Positions 27,221 to 36,356 of a stretch of DNA of 64,000 bases are shown here, piece after piece. Positions within the stretch are counted from its first letter, which is position 1. Every line of letters starts with the position of its first letter. A model generated the notes under the pieces. That model made no database searches. It worked only from the letters and a program-made list of their open reading frames with translations, and was not told the origin of the DNA. This DNA comes from Ogataea parapolymorpha DL-1 (taxonomy: Eukaryota > Ascomycota > Pichiomycetes > Pichiales > Pichiaceae): NCBI RefSeq assembly GCF_000187245.1, contig NC_027864.1, positions 1,178,001 through 1,242,000 of the forward strand, written 5' to 3'. A program made the translations under genes and the position numbers.

Positions 27221-28969
27221 ATGAGTGATGCCACGAAATCCCCTGGTCGCAAGCGTCGTAGGCTGTTCAAAAGTCTAGAAATTCCCGATAATAAGATCTA
27301 TGATGGACTGCATGAGGCTGCCGTGCGACGTGCGCAGTCTACGGCGAGCGACAACAACCGTCAAGAAATTCGGAGTTTGCGAGCGCGACCTCGATCTGTC
27401 GACTATTCTGACCCATATGCTGACGACAATGGTATGGCGGCGGAGTCTGGAAAGCCTGGTGAAAAACTGGTGCTGAAAATCAAATACAACGGAGACGGCG
27501 AAGTCATCCAGATGAAAAATTCACAAAAGGGTGTTTACGAAGTAGGAGAAGAAGAGCTTGAGCTGCCTTTTCGAGGACTCTTCTCTTTCAAGGACGCAAA
27601 CACCTACTACACACGGCCGACCATGGAATTCAGAGCTCTGTTTGCCAAAATGAAAACCGAAAGCGAAGGCTCCAGACATCTGCACGGAGACTTATCTTTG
27701 GTTAGAAAACTCACTAGCGAGGAAAAGCTAGCTCAGCAGGATTACGAGTTGCAAACTTCAACAGTCTCTAAATTGCGCTGTGTGCACTTCCGAAACTACG
27801 AGATAGACACATGGTTCAAGTCGCCGTATCCGCAACAGTACTCGTCCAACTACGTGTTGCATCTGTGCGAATACTGCCTCAAGTATTTTTCGTCCTCCTT
27901 TACGCTGCGACGACACGAAAAAAAATGTCCCTACTCGCAACGGCCGCCGGGAACAGAAATCTACCGGGCGTCGCGCTTAGCTATGTTTGAAATCGACGGC
28001 CGCAAGAACGTGGTGTACTGCCAGAATTTGTGTTTGTTTGCCAAACTCTTCCTTAACTCGAAGACGCTCTATTACGACGTTGAGCCGTTCATGTTTTACG
28101 TTTTGTGCGAAATTGACGAAGATGGGTATCATTTTGTCGGCTATTTTTCTAAAGAGAAGCTGAACGGAACCAACTACAATCTGAGCTGCATTCTAACCCT
28201 ACCCATCTATCAGAGAAGAGGTTACGGAAATTTTCTTATAGATTTTAGTTATCTTCTATCTCGCAGAGAGTTCAGGCTTGGCACCCCGGAAAAACCACTC
28301 AGCGATCTGGGACTGTTTAGCTACCGGAACTACTGGAAGATATCCGTTGCGAAAGCTCTCAAGTCGCTTGTGGAAGCTGACAAGGCACACCAAGTCTCGG
28401 TGGACGATATTTGCAACCTCACAGGTATGATTCATAATGACGTCATAGTGGGACTCGAGCAACTCAAGGCCCTGGTTAGAGATCCCGAAACGGAAAAGTA
28501 CGGTATATGGATAGACATGGAACTTGTCAACAGGGTTCTCGCCGAGTGGAATGAAAAGAATTACGTCCAGATCAAACAGGAGCGCTTACTTTGGAAACCC
28601 GTGATTTTGGGGCCGTCCGGAGGAATCAACACTACATCCACTATGGTCCTTACTACTGACCGCGAAAACGACGAAAAAACGTCTATGTCAAACATCTCGT
28701 TAATCATCAATTTCCTGCGCGACGACCTCGAAGATAATCGCGATTTGGAGATACAGACACTGGATAAGATAAAGTCTGAAAATGCGGAGTTTAATTTTGA
28801 CAGGTCTGTGGTCTGCTACCCGGGGAGAACCTTTAGTAAGTCTGAACCCGTGAGTCCCGAACAAACTCCCAAGTCTGAGCCAGTCGACCCAGACCCTTTT
28901 GGAATTGATGTCGCGCAAAGCTCGTCCGATGACGAATTTATTGATAATGCAAGTGACTCATCTATCTGA
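27221..28969 (+). CDS. SAS3: MYST histone acetyltransferase Sas3-type
   Basis: 582 aa. MYST domain in the centre: C2HC finger CEYCLKYF...HEKKC near residues 216-234, catalytic cysteine about 323 in NLSCILTLP, acetyl-CoA loop QRRGYGNF near 330, and catalytic glutamate about 357 in GTPEKPLSDLG. FEIDGRKNVVYCQNLCLFAKLFLNSKTLYYDVEPF is closer to Sas3 than to Esa1 or Sas2, and no chromodomain is present. Sas3 is the catalytic subunit of NuA3, acetylating H3K14. It is shorter than S. cerevisiae Sas3 (831 aa) and has an acidic C-terminus as that protein does. Confidence 0.9.
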   Translation: MSDATKSPGRKRRRLFKSLEIPDNKIYDGLHEAAVRRAQSTASDNNRQEIRSLRARPRSVDYSDPYADDNGMAAESGKPGEKLVLKIKYNGDGEVIQMKNSQKGVYEVGEEELELPFRGLFSFKDANTYYTRPTMEFRALFAKMKTESEGSRHLHGDLSLVRKLTSEEKLAQQDYELQTSTVSKLRCVHFRNYEIDTWFKSPYPQQYSSNYVLHLCEYCLKYFSSSFTLRRHEKKCPYSQRPPGTEIYRASRLAMFEIDGRKNVVYCQNLCLFAKLFLNSKTLYYDVEPFMFYVLCEIDEDGYHFVGYFSKEKLNGTNYNLSCILTLPIYQRRGYGNFLIDFSYLLSRREFRLGTPEKPLSDLGLFSYRNYWKISVAKALKSLVEADKAHQVSVDDICNLTGMIHNDVIVGLEQLKALVRDPETEKYGIWIDMELVNRVLAEWNEKNYVQIKQERLLWKPVILGPSGGINTTSTMVLTTDRENDEKTSMSNISLIINFLRDDLEDNRDLEIQTLDKIKSENAEFNFDRSVVCYPGRTFSKSEPVSPEQTPKSEPVDPDPFGIDVAQSSSDDEFIDNASDSSI

Positions 28970-29013
28970 GCAAGGGAAAAAAAAAAAATTAACAATTTTC
29001 CAGCCCATTTACC

Positions 29014-30090
29014 ATGCTTGAGTCTCATGACACGCAGTTGTTCCGCACAGCTGTTTCGATTCTCACAATCCCCAGGGATAGATTCTGGTTGTTCAAGAGC
29101 GGTGTGCTGGAGATTTTGTACAAATTAATTGACAGTTTGGAGGGTCTGAGCGATTCTGACGAAGAGAGTGGAGACGAAAAACATCTGGTTAATTCCGTGC
29201 ATTCTTTGACCATCCAGAAGGATGACACCAGCGAGCAGGACTCGCTGAACTCTGAGGACGACGGATTGTTCTTCCACTTGGCTTTTACTCCTGAGGAGGT
29301 GACCTTCATGTGCAGCACGAGTCTGATCCGGAAATACCTTTCCAAGCCGTTGTCTCTCAACAAACAAGCCCAATTGGGCGCAACACTAATTGACGAGGAG
29401 TTTTTGGTTTTGCAGGTTTTGACTGACGGCACCATCATTGGCAAGAAAATCCTGGAATTGACTGCCCCTCTTTCAGAGCAAGGAATTCCCATTTTCTTCA
29501 TTTCCAATTACTTCAGTGATCTCGTGCTAATACCAGCTGTCCATAGGACGGCAGCTGTTGAAATATTGGAAAAATCACAGTATACAGATACCAGCAAACT
29601 AGAGCAGGAGACGTTCCAATTATTTAGATCGAGCTCGGTGAAGCCCGTTTTGAACACAGATGTGAAGATCCTGCTCACGGGAGCCCGTCCTGGAGACTCT
29701 TCGCTGGTTCTGCGACAGACTGTGGAGGCTCTGTCAAAATACAACACCGAACAGAGCGGCACAAAGCACTCGTTCCTGGCATACTTTGCACTTACCAGAA
29801 CCCCCACCGAGGACATTGGGTTGCTACTGCCTCTCGCAGATGACGAGATGGCCAAAGTAAATTATTCAAGAGCCACAATTTTGGGATCGTTGCAGGACTT
29901 CTATTTCCCGTTATTCATCAACCTGAAAACGCTTCCTTTGGACTTGAAGGGCATAGTTGCTGGTGTTGCGTCGAAACTGCTGAAGCTCGGACTGGACGAG
30001 ATGAGCTATGTCAGTTTGGGGCGTTCTGCCGTTGTGCTGGTGCCTGACAACTTTCAAGATACGGTTCAGAAAATGCTGGACTCCATGTGA
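29014..30090 (+). CDS. ACT-domain protein of the CASTOR/GATS-like family
   Basis: 358 aa. The first half resembles the N-terminal part of human CASTOR1: IPRDRFWLFKSGVLEILYKLID parallels the opening VARPGLWLYTHPLIKLLF, and FHLAFTPEEVTFMCS then LQVLTDGTIIGKKILELTAPLSEQGIPIFFISNYFSDLVLIP parallels the paired ACT-domain block. A second ACT-like pair follows from about 215. An acidic insert (SDSDEESGDE) lies between the first strands. CASTOR1 is a cytosolic arginine sensor for TORC1. Whether the yeast protein binds arginine is not shown by sequence. Confidence 0.6.
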   Translation: MLESHDTQLFRTAVSILTIPRDRFWLFKSGVLEILYKLIDSLEGLSDSDEESGDEKHLVNSVHSLTIQKDDTSEQDSLNSEDDGLFFHLAFTPEEVTFMCSTSLIRKYLSKPLSLNKQAQLGATLIDEEFLVLQVLTDGTIIGKKILELTAPLSEQGIPIFFISNYFSDLVLIPAVHRTAAVEILEKSQYTDTSKLEQETFQLFRSSSVKPVLNTDVKILLTGARPGDSSLVLRQTVEALSKYNTEQSGTKHSFLAYFALTRTPTEDIGLLLPLADDEMAKVNYSRATILGSLQDFYFPLFINLKTLPLDLKGIVAGVASKLLKLGLDEMSYVSLGRSAVVLVPDNFQDTVQKMLDSM

Positions 30091-30238
30091 TCGACGCGTC
30101 AGTCGACCCTGACCGGAGTTTTGAAAGAGTTTCCATCTTCTCCATTCCCCGGCCAAAATTGTGCATTTCCTGAGGACGTTTTTACCGCTTCGGTCGAGCT
30201 GTATATAAGCAGCAACATCCGCTGCTGGTTGAAACTCA

Positions 30239-30559
30239 ATGCGTCGCTCAAGTCTATGGTCTGTCCAGGATGATCAGCTGCTACTCTTTTTAAAAGATAA
30301 CCGGAATTTCGGGTGGAAACGAATCTCTACATACTTTAAAGGCCGCACGTCCAACGCGTGCCAGTTTAGATGGCGGCGTCTCAAAAGCACTCGCGTGAGG
30401 ACGTTGGAGTGTCACGAAACCAGCATAGTTGCCAAACCGTTGAGTCGGATACGGCGTTTGGACCGCACCGAACCGGATGTTTTGCAAGCTCACGTCAACG
30501 TCAGCATAGTCGGCTCGCGCAAGAGCAGAATCATGAAAATCAGTAGTTTATGTGAATGA
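30239..30559 (+). CDS. Small single-repeat Myb/SANT protein (106 aa)
   Basis: Residues 5-50 form one Myb/SANT-type helix-turn-helix (SLWSVQDDQLLLFLKDNRNFGWKRISTYFKG then RTSNACQFRWRRLK) with the spaced tryptophans W7, W26 and W45. The rest is short and basic, with no activation domain. Upstream TATATAAG at 30202-30209 lies 30 bp from the ATG, which supports real transcription. It could be a DNA-binding adaptor or chromatin subunit; no family name is safe. Confidence 0.7.
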   Translation: MRRSSLWSVQDDQLLLFLKDNRNFGWKRISTYFKGRTSNACQFRWRRLKSTRVRTLECHETSIVAKPLSRIRRLDRTEPDVLQAHVNVSIVGSRKSRIMKISSLCE

Positions 30560-30637
30560 TATTTGTTTCATTCCATATTTATTTACCGATAAGAATTATT
30601 TAAATACAGAAATAATTTCAGATCAACATCATATTTC

Positions 30638-31756
30638 ATGCTCAAACCTAAACAGATAAGGCCCGGCTACATTCCCCGCTATTTTGACGTGGCTGTCAAT
30701 CTGTGCGATGACATGTTCAAGGGTAAATACAGAGACAATGAGCATCACGATTCGGACTCAAACTCTGTTCTAAAAAGAGCACGGCTGTTGAACGTCGACC
30801 GTATTCTTCTCACCGGCTCGTCCTACCAGGAATCGCGATGGTCGATCGACGAGGCTCGTCGTATCAACGCGATCGGCGACCTAACACAGTACCCTCAGCT
30901 CTACACCACCGTGGGCGTGCATCCTTGCACTGTTCTTGAATTTGAGCCAGACCCCGAAAGTCACCTCGACAAAATCCGACGCCTGATCAAGGAAAATCTG
31001 CAGGATGGCACTATTCGGGCTTTTGGAGAAATTGGTCTAGACTACGATAGACTGCACCATACGCCAATGGAGAAACAGAAACTGTACTTTGAGATGCAGC
31101 TGAAACTGGCCACCGAATTCAACCTGCCTCTTTTTCTACACATGAGGAATGCACTCGACGATTTTCTGAGTATTCTTCTTCCATTTATAGACGGAAGCAG
31201 AGCAGACGGGCTGGTTCTGAAGAATAAAAACGTGCTTGTTCACTCATTCACCGGAACGGAACAGGACTTGGAGAGGATTTTGCAACAGCCGTCATTTTTT
31301 ATCAGTGTCAACGGCTGCTCGCTGAAAACAGAGGAAAACTGTGCGGTGGCAGCCAAAATTCCTTTGGATAGACTCATGATCGAGACGGACGCTCCGTGGT
31401 GTGAGATTCGGCGCACACACTCATCATACAACAACCTCACCAAATGTCCAAACGAGTTTTATCCATTTGAATATGACATTCCTCAAGAACTCTTGCCGAA
31501 GACGACTGCGAAAAAGGGCCCTAAATTGGCCCTCAACGAGTTTCTGCCAATTCCGTTGGTCAAATCCGACAAACTGGCTTCCTTCCTCCAATCAGAAGAC
31601 AGCAAGAAACTGGTAGATCCAATGGTCAAATCCAGAAACGAGCCGTGTCTTGTGGGCCAGATCGCCGAGATCATGGCTAAACTGAAAAAGACAGAACCAC
31701 AAAAAATTATAGACTCTTGCTACCAAAACTCTCTTCGGTGGCTCGACTTATCATAG
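30638..31756 (+). CDS. TatD-type metal-dependent deoxyribonuclease
   Basis: 372 aa. TIM-barrel hydrolase with the eukaryotic TatD pattern: YFDVAVNLCDDMF in place of bacterial DxHxH, TVGVHP, AFGEIGLDYDR (metal Glu), LFLHMRN, LVHSFTG and IETDAPWC (metal Asp). It corresponds to S. cerevisiae YBL055C, a 3'-5' exonuclease/endonuclease linked to apoptotic DNA breakdown. The C-terminal part carries an extra lysine-rich segment (PKTTAKKGPKLALNEF) between the last barrel elements. It converges on PTC2 with 64 bp between stops. Confidence 0.9.
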   Translation: MLKPKQIRPGYIPRYFDVAVNLCDDMFKGKYRDNEHHDSDSNSVLKRARLLNVDRILLTGSSYQESRWSIDEARRINAIGDLTQYPQLYTTVGVHPCTVLEFEPDPESHLDKIRRLIKENLQDGTIRAFGEIGLDYDRLHHTPMEKQKLYFEMQLKLATEFNLPLFLHMRNALDDFLSILLPFIDGSRADGLVLKNKNVLVHSFTGTEQDLERILQQPSFFISVNGCSLKTEENCAVAAKIPLDRLMIETDAPWCEIRRTHSSYNNLTKCPNEFYPFEYDIPQELLPKTTAKKGPKLALNEFLPIPLVKSDKLASFLQSEDSKKLVDPMVKSRNEPCLVGQIAEIMAKLKKTEPQKIIDSCYQNSLRWLDLS

Positions 31757-31820
31757 AGAACTTCATTATTAAATACATCTACCTGAGGCATTTTATTACC
31801 AGCAAATCTATGCCATAGAA

Positions 31821-33101
31821 TCATTTCTCTTCTTCTTCGATCTCTACCATTTTATCCTTATCCTCGTCGTCGTCTGCTTCGGCCTCACCGCCCATGACAC
31901 CCAAAGATTGGAGGATGGACGAGGTGGAAGAGTCAAGGTAGATGATGTTGTTGTTGGTCGATATGTTAGAGGCGGCAAGAAGTTGCTGGATCAGCATTGG
32001 AGACCCGCTAAACTCGCTCTCGAGTCCACCGTCTTCGTCGCCTTCGTCTCTGTTTCTCATACCAAGACTGCCTCCACGCGGTTGTTCGTCGTCGCGTGCG
32101 TGCTGGAATTTCGATTCGATGTTCACCTTGTACAGATCCATGGACAGTTCGTCCGGAGACATGAGCCTGTCAACGTCATCCACGCGGTCTCCTATCTTGG
32201 CGTACCACTCCTCCAAAGTCTGGCCGTGCAGAAGAGCAACAATGCACACACTCATGTTGTCGCAGCCGATTCCCGACCCACCAGAGCTGGGAGCCAGACA
32301 CGTGTCCATCATGGACTCACAGATTTCCGTTAGCGATTGCTTGAGTTTGATGCCACGTCTGACAAAATCGACCACCTGTTGCGATGTCAGACAATCCCAT
32401 ATTCCGTCACAGGCAAGAACAATGAACTCGTCATCTTTCGTAGCTTCATGAACCATAACGTCAGGATATGCGGTCACCACCTGTTCCTCAGCAGGCAGAT
32501 GCGGCGACTGCTTGAATTCGAAATCTCCAATTCCTCTGGACAACGCCAAGTTCCCGTTGACACGCCCCAGATCGACGTATCCGCCGGCAGCAACAATTCT
32601 AGCCTTCTCTCCTTCATTAGTTGGCTTGTGGTCGAACGACAACGGTTTGCACTGGCCGTTGACGCTCATGATCGTTCTGGAGTCTCCAGCATTGCCGCAA
32701 TAAATCTTATCTTTGGAAATAATCACGCAAGTTGCTGCACATCCTGAGGGATCTTTGGACAATTCCTCGTCGTCTAAAATGGCCACATCACATGCCAAAA
32801 ATCCGTCTTTGAGACTCTGTGAATACTCTCTGGCTTGATAGCTTTTCGTGGCTTTCAAGATGCCAGGTAGCTTTTCGCCCGTAAAAAGCGCCACCTTCTC
32901 TCCTCCGTGTCCATCGTAAACACCAAAGAAGGCGACTTGTTCCTCGTCAGTCTTGCTGTCGTTCATGTTCAAAATGGTGGAATGCGAGTCCTCCATCGAA
33001 ATCCGCCATCCTTGCATACAAGATAACCCGTACGCAACAAAGCTATCCCCGCCCTCTTCGGACGTCTTTTCCGTCACTGGTTGTGATAATATTTGACCCA
33101 T
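31821..33101 (-). CDS. PTC2: PP2C-type protein phosphatase
   Basis: 426 aa. Mn/Mg-dependent Ser/Thr phosphatase with the usual motifs: YGLSCMQGWRISMEDSH, FGVYDGHGGEKVA, SGCAATCVII, CGNAGDSRTI, NLALSRGIGDFEFK and ACDGIWDCLTSQQVV. The N-terminal MGQILSQP keeps a glycine at position 2 (possible myristoylation). The C-terminal Asp/Glu-rich tail is as in Ptc2/Ptc3, which switch off Hog1 and the Rad53 DNA-damage checkpoint. Ptc2 and Ptc3 are not separable here. Confidence 0.93.
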   Translation of the reverse strand: MGQILSQPVTEKTSEEGGDSFVAYGLSCMQGWRISMEDSHSTILNMNDSKTDEEQVAFFGVYDGHGGEKVALFTGEKLPGILKATKSYQAREYSQSLKDGFLACDVAILDDEELSKDPSGCAATCVIISKDKIYCGNAGDSRTIMSVNGQCKPLSFDHKPTNEGEKARIVAAGGYVDLGRVNGNLALSRGIGDFEFKQSPHLPAEEQVVTAYPDVMVHEATKDDEFIVLACDGIWDCLTSQQVVDFVRRGIKLKQSLTEICESMMDTCLAPSSGGSGIGCDNMSVCIVALLHGQTLEEWYAKIGDRVDDVDRLMSPDELSMDLYKVNIESKFQHARDDEQPRGGSLGMRNRDEGDEDGGLESEFSGSPMLIQQLLAASNISTNNNIIYLDSSTSSILQSLGVMGGEAEADDDEDKDKMVEIEEEEK

Positions 33102-33287
33102 ATGTAAAGCGTCGCGTTTACTGAAGTCACTGGTGATATTTCAAGGCTAAATAGTGTATTGCTAAAATACTTTTATCTTGCCATTCACTTTTGTTGTCAG
33201 TCTGTTTCCTCTTTTCGTTAGAGGAAAATTTTTATCAAGCACTCCCTAAACCTTTTCGTCGTCGCGTCGTTTTTTTACTATCTTTAG

Positions 33288-35684
33288 ATGTGGGGTCGAG
33301 CAAAAGTAGCTCTCGTATTGGTGCGCCGTGCACATAGGAGATGCTATTCATCACGACCGATCGACTCCATCGCCTCGTACAGCGAACTGGTGGACCTACA
33401 TAGGAAATTGGAGACAAAATTTTCCAACATCAATCTCTCTGATCTCCTCCACTGCCATCGGTACCAGCCCCATCTGAATCCCATCAAATTCAATATTAGC
33501 ACCCAAAGAACAGACATCGGCTCATTGGTGGAGTACAGAACCTGCCGAAGAGCCTACGGCCCTCTCAATAAAGACGAGTCCCTGTGCACCGTCGACAACT
33601 ACAGTCTTGGAATAGTGCTTTCTTCACCAAAGCCAAGATTTCTCACCCCAAACCCTCTGGAGGTCCTTTCGGCTCACGGAACAGTCGTTCACGTTGATCC
33701 GGAGGACGTGACGTTTCGAATACACAGCTTTATACATCCAAGAGCCATGAATACCAACCACCATGTCTTGCAATACATTCTGCTGTCCACGGCACGCTAT
33801 GCGACATCTATCGCCGCGAAACTCAGCGATCATTCGCTGTTGGACACAATTTACCTACAGACAACAAATTTATACCACCAGAAAGGACTCACTCTGCACC
33901 ATCTTGCGGCAATTGCGGTCCGTGAAATCCCACAGCTGGTGCAAACTAATATTCTCGACATCCCTGCTCTATTTCTTGCCAGCCACATTCTGATGGTAAA
34001 CGACCCAGTGAGATTCCGATTTGTTCCACCCAAGAGAGTCCCTGAGGATTATCTAGAGCCTCTGTCGGTAGCAACAATGTCATACTTTGCGAACCCACAC
34101 CACCTTGCACAATCGCTGCGCAAAATATTATCTCTGCCTGCAGAAATATTGAATGCAAACTATGGACACCTTTTTACCGGCAAGTACGCCTTTGAGCTAT
34201 TTCAAACCCTGCGCGAGGGAGCTCAGGTGTTGGGGGATCTTGTGAGCGCCATCAAGTACGCAATTGAGTATCCGCATCCGCTTCTTCTGCGACATTTGGA
34301 AAAAGTTCTGGGCCGTAGCATGAAACCCAGAGAGCTCTACGAAATGCTGGTCCAGTCCGAGCTGTGTCCGCCAGGATGGAATCCAGTGCTCTCCTCAGGT
34401 ATCTACGGTCTTCCCAATAATGCAGGCATTTTTTCGGAAGACCAGCTGAAACTGCCCGCGAAAATCAAGTCCGATCGTAGGGTGAAAAATCCAGAGAGAA
34501 CGAACAATCAAATTAAATATAGACTGGCCGATCGCCTTCTCTTTTCATCAGAAGACGACTCCATTAGCAGCACCACGTTCAGTTTCTATCTCCCTGTGGC
34601 GACGCAGGACATCAATGACCAAATGAGCGAGTTTCCAATAGTGTTTTCGCAAAACATCAACTATGCTCCATTCTTCTCCAAGTTCAAAAAATCCATCCGC
34701 AACCAAAAAGCCCTGCGAGTGTCTTTCAAGTACGACATGTACAAGATAGAAACAGTGGAAAAGCCTGAAATCGAAATTGGCTACGAGTACATCGACGGCT
34801 ACACGGACATGGCGCCGAACTATCCCTCTGCTGCTTTCAGCCTGTTCAGCAAGATAGACATCGAAATGAAGGACGCAATTCAGCGGCTTTATTTTCTGCT
34901 CAAGCACAAGGAAAAACTGCGCCTGGAGAAAGGCTATCTCAAGAGCGAAAACGAGGCTCAAGAGACTAGCGAATGGTACGTGAGAAATTGCATATTTTTT
35001 TGTGAGGAGCTGCTTTCCGAGTACTGTCTGAAAAAAAAAATTCCACTCATCGGCCGTGTGAGTCCCAAGCTGGCCACCGAGTCCGAAGATAGCCGCTCAT
35101 ACTCCGGCTTCTTCAATCTTTTCAGCCAGGACGCAAATTCCTACCAGTCGTTTGTCGACATCGGCAGGGCCTACAATAAGGGAGTCGTTTCCGCGACGGA
35201 CGTGGTATGTGCTCTGCGGTACCTGGATGGGTTCCGGGTGCAAGTTCTGAGCCCACGAAACTCCGCATATGCTCCTCTGGGTGCCAAGGCGCATGCATCA
35301 TTTTTTTCGCCGGGGTATTTGGAGTCGTACATCAACAACGCCCAGTTGATGAATCATCTTCAGGGACGGAGACTATGGAGCATGGAAAAGCTTCTGTTTC
35401 ATTTTCTGGGAAATTCCGAGTCACTGTTGCAAATGCGCAGACGACTACACAGATACCGCGTTCTCAGCGAGCTGGAAAGCCGGCTGGAGGACGAATTTAG
35501 CATGTTCCGGTGCATCATCACAGAACCACAGGTCTCCAGCATTGTTCAGGGTTTCTGTCACGATCTGAAGGTTAATGTGAAAATCCAGGTCGATGCAGAC
35601 CAGAGACTCATGGTGGGTGACAGAATCCTGTGTTCGCAGATCCTGGAGCTGGACCCTTACAGCGATAGAATTGTCATGAAATAG
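33288..35684 (+). CDS. Divergent mitochondrial RNB-fold protein (Dss1-like)
   Basis: 798 aa with a basic, presequence-like N-terminus (MWGRAKVALVLVRRAHRRCYSS). The middle and C-terminal parts have the order of an RNase II/RNB protein: a region near residues 415-440 (RLLFSSEDDSISSTTFSFYLP), APFFSKFKKSIRNQKALRVSF near 460, and a C-terminal FFSPGYLESYINNAQLMNHL where active enzymes have a TSPLRR..D...H block. The conserved acidic and arginine residues of active RNB enzymes look replaced. The closest functional parallel is the mitochondrial degradosome exonuclease Dss1. Catalytic activity is doubtful. Confidence 0.5.
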   Translation: MWGRAKVALVLVRRAHRRCYSSRPIDSIASYSELVDLHRKLETKFSNINLSDLLHCHRYQPHLNPIKFNISTQRTDIGSLVEYRTCRRAYGPLNKDESLCTVDNYSLGIVLSSPKPRFLTPNPLEVLSAHGTVVHVDPEDVTFRIHSFIHPRAMNTNHHVLQYILLSTARYATSIAAKLSDHSLLDTIYLQTTNLYHQKGLTLHHLAAIAVREIPQLVQTNILDIPALFLASHILMVNDPVRFRFVPPKRVPEDYLEPLSVATMSYFANPHHLAQSLRKILSLPAEILNANYGHLFTGKYAFELFQTLREGAQVLGDLVSAIKYAIEYPHPLLLRHLEKVLGRSMKPRELYEMLVQSELCPPGWNPVLSSGIYGLPNNAGIFSEDQLKLPAKIKSDRRVKNPERTNNQIKYRLADRLLFSSEDDSISSTTFSFYLPVATQDINDQMSEFPIVFSQNINYAPFFSKFKKSIRNQKALRVSFKYDMYKIETVEKPEIEIGYEYIDGYTDMAPNYPSAAFSLFSKIDIEMKDAIQRLYFLLKHKEKLRLEKGYLKSENEAQETSEWYVRNCIFFCEELLSEYCLKKKIPLIGRVSPKLATESEDSRSYSGFFNLFSQDANSYQSFVDIGRAYNKGVVSATDVVCALRYLDGFRVQVLSPRNSAYAPLGAKAHASFFSPGYLESYINNAQLMNHLQGRRLWSMEKLLFHFLGNSESLLQMRRRLHRYRVLSELESRLEDEFSMFRCIITEPQVSSIVQGFCHDLKVNVKIQVDADQRLMVGDRILCSQILELDPYSDRIVMK

Positions 35685-35701
35685 ATTAGTCATTAATGCA
35701 T

Positions 35702-36301
35702 CTAATATAGTTTTAGGTCCCCTGTGATGAGGTCTAGCACGGGTTTCGGTGCCGGTCCTAGCCCCAGCACAGTTGCTGAGCCGGCCTCGACTTGCGTCCG
35801 GCCGGCGTCGTGAACAATGTACGCATTCACGTTCAGACTCATGGCCTTGGCGAAAAGAGTGTCCATCTCGTCCATGCCGGAACATTTGAGCGTGATTTTG
35901 GCCTGACCGCGGTTGTTCCAACGCTGTAGAAGCGGCAGGTTCTGTGCCTCCGAGCCCGGCTCGGACATCAGCCGGTAGCAGGCAACGGCAGCATGCGCGC
36001 ACTGGGCAGCAATCTTGCCCTTCTGCATGCCCAGATCAGCCCGAATCACCAGGGCCATGCGACATTCACCGGGAATCTCGTTCAGCGGCCGCGAGTCAAT
36101 GGCTACGCCGTCCTGGTCCTCGTCGTCGCTCAGGCCCTCTGCTGAAGACGGGGTCTCTGAACTGCCAGCGGTGCTAAGTAAACTCTGGAAAGGCGATGAC
36201 ACAGGCGACGGCCCATAAACAGGAGCAATCAGTGCTCCTATGCAGCATCCTGTCACGAGCGAGATCGTCGCAATGGTCAGATACTGGAAGAGATGTGGCA
36301 T
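35702..36301 (-). CDS. PTH2: Peptidyl-tRNA hydrolase 2, membrane-anchored
   Basis: 199 aa. N-terminal membrane segment about residues 7-29 (YLTIATISLVTGCCIGALIA), an acidic linker, then the Pth2 domain from about residue 80: MALVIRADLGMQKGKIAAQCAHAAVACY, KITLKCSGMDEMDTLF, and HDAGRTQVEAGSATVLGLGP. Pth2 releases amino acids or peptides from tRNA at the mitochondrial outer membrane. Length and anchor are usual for fungi. It converges on the RNB-like gene with 17 bp between stops. Confidence 0.95.
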   Translation of the reverse strand: MPHLFQYLTIATISLVTGCCIGALIAPVYGPSPVSSPFQSLLSTAGSSETPSSAEGLSDDEDQDGVAIDSRPLNEIPGECRMALVIRADLGMQKGKIAAQCAHAAVACYRLMSEPGSEAQNLPLLQRWNNRGQAKITLKCSGMDEMDTLFAKAMSLNVNAYIVHDAGRTQVEAGSATVLGLGPAPKPVLDLITGDLKLY

Positions 36302-36356
36302 GGATGAATGATCGATCTTGGAAAATTGATCAAATTTTTTTTTCTCCGGCCCTTCC

